In this document: positions 6,492-8,402 of the stretch, one piece after another
Layout: each line of letters starts with the position of its first letter
Position numbering within the stretch: position 1 is the first letter of the stretch
Source of the DNA: Vulcanimicrobiota bacterium
GTDB taxonomy: Bacteria; Vulcanimicrobiota; Vulcanimicrobiia; Vulcanimicrobiales; Vulcanimicrobiaceae
Direction: 5' to 3'
Assembly: GCA_019233165.1 (NCBI GenBank)
Contig: JAFAMS010000393.1
Location: 1-8,402 of the forward strand
Length of the DNA: 8,402 nucleotides
Notes under the pieces: model-generated
Told to the model about the DNA's origin: nothing
What the model saw: only the letters and a program-made list of their open reading frames with translations
The model's database searches: none
Translations under genes and position numbers: made by a program

Positions 6492-7208
6492 ATGGACCTC
6501 GCCCTCGAGGCTTCGACGGACGCCTCGACGACGGTTGCGGCGCGCGTTCAACGGCTTCGTGACGAAGTCGCAGAGGTCGCTCGCTCCGCGAACCGAGACC
6601 CCGCAGAGATCGCTATCGTGGCGGTCTCCAAGCTCCAACCTCCGTCGGCGGTGCGCGAAGCGTACGATGCCGGACTGCGTGCGTTCGGTGAGAACTACGT
6701 CCAAGAAGCGCTTGCGAAGTTCGCGGGGCTGCCTACCGATGCGGAGCGGCACTTCATCGGGCACATTCAAACGAACAAAGCGCGCGCGTTGGCGCGAGGC
6801 TTCGATCTCGTCCAGAGCGTCGACCGCTTGCATGCGGGCGTAGCCCTCGCCAAAGCGGCACGGGCCGCCGGGCGGCGGCTGCGCGTCTTGGTGCAGATCA
6901 ACGTCTCGCCGCAGGAACGCTTCGGTGCCGCGCCCTCTGACGCGCCGGCGCTCGCGGACGAACTGCGCGCCGAGGGCTTGGAGGTCGCCGGGACGATGGC
7001 GATCGGGCCGCTGACGAACGATGCGCGCACGATCCGCGAGGCGTTCTTGCGCGCCGCGGACGCCCACGAGCGTGTCGGCGGAACGATCCTCTCCCTCGGT
7101 ATGAGCGCCGACTGGCGCGTTGCCGTCGCTTGCGGGTCGACGATGATCCGCGTCGGGACCGCGATCTTCGGACCGCGGCCTCTCTCGAAAGGAGACTCCT
7201 CTTCATGA
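6492..7208 (+). CDS. yggS: YggS/YlmE/PROSC-family PLP-binding homeostasis protein
   Basis: Fold-type III PLP protein without a known enzymatic reaction, involved in pyridoxal phosphate and amino-acid/keto-acid homeostasis. Its 238 residues are close to the family norm. K47 in VAVSKLQP is the PLP lysine. Other signatures are FGENYVQEALAK, HFIGHIQTNKARAL, VQSVDRL, LVQINVS, GTMAIGP, and LSLGMSADWRVAVACGST with MIRVGTAIFGPR, which holds the phosphate-binding end. The conserved loop after NVS usually carries Lys-x-Gly and here reads ERFG. The start is ATG 6492, with a modest AAGGTGG at 6479-6485. The stop overlaps the sepF start as ATGA, so the two are translationally coupled. A yggS gene just upstream of sepF is the classic arrangement of Firmicutes, Actinobacteria and Cyanobacteria division clusters. 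Confidence 0.95.
   Translation: MDLALEASTDASTTVAARVQRLRDEVAEVARSANRDPAEIAIVAVSKLQPPSAVREAYDAGLRAFGENYVQEALAKFAGLPTDAERHFIGHIQTNKARALARGFDLVQSVDRLHAGVALAKAARAAGRRLRVLVQINVSPQERFGAAPSDAPALADELRAEGLEVAGTMAIGPLTNDARTIREAFLRAADAHERVGGTILSLGMSADWRVAVACGSTMIRVGTAIFGPRPLSKGDSSS
7188..7194 (+). promoter_or_regulatory. Shine-Dalgarno for sepF inside yggS
   Basis: AAAGGAG ends 10 nt before ATG 7205, within the last codons of yggS. It suggests sepF can initiate independently as well as by coupling through the ATGA overlap. Confidence 0.6.
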
Positions 7209-7627
7209 GCGTTCTCGAACGTATCGGCGCTTTTTTCTCGTTGCGAGACGAAGAAGACGAGTTCGACGAGCACGATAACGTCGTACCGATCACCGCGCCG
7301 GGCCGCATTCGGGCGGGAGGCGTCGAGGTGGCGATCTTTGCACCGACCACGTTTTCCGACGTCACGGACATCGCGGATGCGTTGCGCTCGCGGCGCGTCG
7401 CGATCCTGAACTTACAAGGCGCCGACCGCTCGCTTCTCCAGCGCGTCGTCGACTTCACGTCGGGTGTCGCGTATACGATCGACGGCAAGATCCAAAAGCT
7501 GGCCGACGCAATTTACCTCGTCGTCCCGGCAGGGGTCGCCGTCAATTCTGCGGGCGTTCGTGAGGCGATCGAGAACGACGCGCTCATCGATCTCAAGCCG
7601 CGCGCCACCTACGCACGGCAAGGATAG
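7205..7627 (+). CDS. sepF: Cell division protein SepF
   Basis: Membrane anchor and bundler of FtsZ filaments at the septum. The 140-residue protein begins with a short amphipathic helix (MSVLERIGAFFSL), typical of the SepF membrane-targeting segment, followed by an acidic linker (DEEDEFDEHDN). The SepF core runs from about residue 42: VAIFAPTTFSDVTDIADALR, RRVAILNLQGAD, LLQRVVDFTSGVAYTIDGKI, QKLADAIYLVVPAGV. The conserved Gly in FTSGVAYTIDG, in the dimer/polymer interface region, is kept. It starts at ATG 7205 in an ATGA overlap with yggS and ends 6 nt before divIVA. In lineages with SepF it often replaces or supports FtsA or ZipA; none of ftsA, ftsZ or minCDE is in this window. Confidence 0.95.
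   Translation: MSVLERIGAFFSLRDEEDEFDEHDNVVPITAPGRIRAGGVEVAIFAPTTFSDVTDIADALRSRRVAILNLQGADRSLLQRVVDFTSGVAYTIDGKIQKLADAIYLVVPAGVAVNSAGVREAIENDALIDLKPRATYARQG
7619..7624 (+). promoter_or_regulatory. Shine-Dalgarno for divIVA
   Basis: CAAGGA at the very end of sepF lies 9 nt before ATG 7634 and supports that start. Confidence 0.5.
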
Positions 7628-7633
7628 AGCACC

Positions 7634-8131
7634 ATGCAAAAAATCAGCCCCGTCGACATTCAGCACAAGACTTTTAAGAAGGCCTTGCAGGGCTACGATC
7701 GGGCCGAAGTCGACCAATTTTTGGACGAGCTGATCGAATCGCTCGAAGACGAGGCGCAGGAAAAAGCTGCGCTCGAGGCGGAAATCGCGGACCTTCGCGA
7801 ACGGATCAGCCACTTCAAAGCGATGGAAGACTCTTTGCAGAACACGTTGCTTCTCGCGCAACGGACCGCGGACGAGGTCAAGGCCGCAGCGCACAAGGAA
7901 GCCGACCTGATCAAAGCGCAAGCGAAAATGCAAGCCGAAAAGGAAATCGCTTCGTTGGTTGAACGGACCGAAGATCAAAAACGTGAACACCAGCGAGCGC
8001 TCGAGAGTGCCGAAAAGGCGCGCAGCGAGCTCAGGAGCTTGTTGATGACCCACCTTGCCTTGCTCGAAAAAGCACCCGCAACGGTGCCCACGTTCAACGG
8101 AATCCCGGACCAGCACACCCTCGTCCCATGA
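7634..8131 (+). CDS. divIVA: DivIVA-family cell-pole / septum scaffold protein
   Basis: Coiled-coil protein that gathers at negatively curved membrane (septum, poles) and recruits partners for division, growth or chromosome placement. The N-terminal lipid-binding domain is clear: KISPVDIQHKTFKKALQGYD followed by RAEVDQFLDELIESL (residues ~3-36), matching the family pattern of an I-x-x-K-x-F segment followed by GYD-x-x-EVD-x-FLD. A long charged coiled coil follows (about 37-145), then a short Pro-containing tail. It has 165 residues, similar to Bacillus DivIVA and shorter than the actinobacterial Wag31 type. The position right after sepF is typical, except that yggT (and ylmH), often between them, are missing. 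Its TGA overlaps the next ATG as ATGA, tying it to the GvpL/F-like gene. Lineage role (pole, septum or apical growth) is not deducible. Confidence 0.94.
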   Translation: MQKISPVDIQHKTFKKALQGYDRAEVDQFLDELIESLEDEAQEKAALEAEIADLRERISHFKAMEDSLQNTLLLAQRTADEVKAAAHKEADLIKAQAKMQAEKEIASLVERTEDQKREHQRALESAEKARSELRSLLMTHLALLEKAPATVPTFNGIPDQHTLVP

Positions 8132-8402
8132 GCCGTGCACAGGCCCCGCTAGCCGCGGTCGACCGCGCTCTCCACTTGGTCGGAATCGCCGACGACGGAC
8201 TCGCGGGACGGCGGCTCCGCGTCGAGGGCGAGCGCATCACGATCAGCCGCTTCGAACGGATCGCGCTCTTGTTGCGAACCGTCGATGCGGACACGTGGGC
8301 AGCGCAGTCACTCGACCTGAAGAAGAACGATTCGGCTTGGTTGGAGCGCGAGGCTCGCTTGCATGAAGCGATCGTGTCTCGGGCGATGGCACAGGGAAAC
8401 GT
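8128..8402 (+). CDS. GvpL/GvpF-like gas-vesicle-family protein, 3'-truncated by window edge
   Basis: Only the first 91 codons are present. The N-terminal part (ALHLVGIADDGLAGRRLRVE) fits the short beta-strand start of GvpF/GvpL proteins. The best signal is DSAWLEREARLHEAIVSRAM followed by AQGNV, which matches the family pattern W-(L/V)-x3-(A/V)-x2-HE-x-(V/I)-(hydrophobic) before the usual G-x-V-(L/V)-P stretch; the window ends just before the Pro would appear. GvpF/L proteins are accessory or minor shell-interacting proteins needed for gas-vesicle assembly, but divergent homologues occur in non-vesicle contexts. The start is ATG 8128, overlapping the divIVA stop as ATGA. No GvpA or other gas-vesicle gene is visible. 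The assignment rests on pattern memory over a fragment, so an unrelated hypothetical protein remains possible. Confidence 0.6.
   Translation, partial: MSRAQAPLAAVDRALHLVGIADDGLAGRRLRVEGERITISRFERIALLLRTVDADTWAAQSLDLKKNDSAWLEREARLHEAIVSRAMAQGN

Noticed and set aside
6132..7067. 311-codon minus-strand frame opposite the cNMP gene and yggS
   Set aside because: Shadow of two recognised genes, Arg-rich, with no domain signature.
7412..8140. 242-codon minus-strand frame opposite sepF and divIVA, Phe/Leu/Arg/Asp-rich
   Set aside because: Looks more protein-like than most shadows, but the composition is what the reverse complement of Glu/Lys/Ala coiled-coil codons gives, and it mirrors divIVA exactly.
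1..8402. tRNA, rRNA, CRISPR, IS inverted repeats, integrase or phage genes, intrinsic terminators
   Set aside because: None seen by eye on either strand; non-coding gaps are all 62 bp or shorter and contain no hairpin followed by a T-tract.

Overview
This is a gene-dense, high-GC bacterial chromosome segment with almost no non-coding DNA. The gene set (SepF, DivIVA, an lspA-rluD pair as in Bacillus and other Terrabacteria, no Min or FtsA-like genes) points to a Terrabacteria-type lineage. Candidatus Eremiobacterota (WPS-2), Dormibacterota or a relative would fit, but the sequence cannot settle this and the assignment is inference. Nothing suggests a phage, plasmid, CRISPR array, rRNA or tRNA.

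Layout. (1) 2-1543, plus strand: the 3' part of a large helical-repeat LuxR-family regulator whose reading frame is open to the window edge. Most of it is clearly less GC-rich than everything else here. (2) 1503-5161, minus strand: a five-gene operon, transcribed ccdA, lspA-1, lspA-2, rluD, tgt. All four junctions are 4-nt overlaps of the form NTGA (GTGA, ATGA, CTGA, GTGA). This pattern places the start of rluD at a rare CTG codon. (3) 5162-5223: a 62-bp divergent gap. (4) 5224-8402, plus strand: lgt, a stand-alone cyclic-nucleotide-binding-fold protein, a YggS/YlmE PLP protein, sepF, divIVA, and the first 91 codons of a gene resembling gas-vesicle GvpL/GvpF. The overlaps yggS/sepF and divIVA/gvpL-F are both ATGA.

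Functional themes. The middle of the window is an envelope lipoprotein-maturation locus: Lgt adds diacylglycerol to the lipobox cysteine and LspA cleaves the signal peptide. Two lspA paralogues of identical length lie in tandem, and ccdA supplies reducing power across the membrane. The right part is a division and cell-pole cluster equivalent to the Firmicutes/Actinobacteria yggS-sepF-(yggT)-divIVA cluster, but without yggT. The rest is RNA modification: RluD-type pseudouridine synthase and bacterial-type tRNA-guanine transglycosylase.

Most notable points: the tandem lspA pair, the CTG start inside an all-NTGA operon, an Lgt with Phe in place of the usual His of its HGG motif, a GvpL/F-like gene coupled to divIVA, and a regulator with a sharp internal base-composition break. 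No clearly undescribed multi-gene system is evident.
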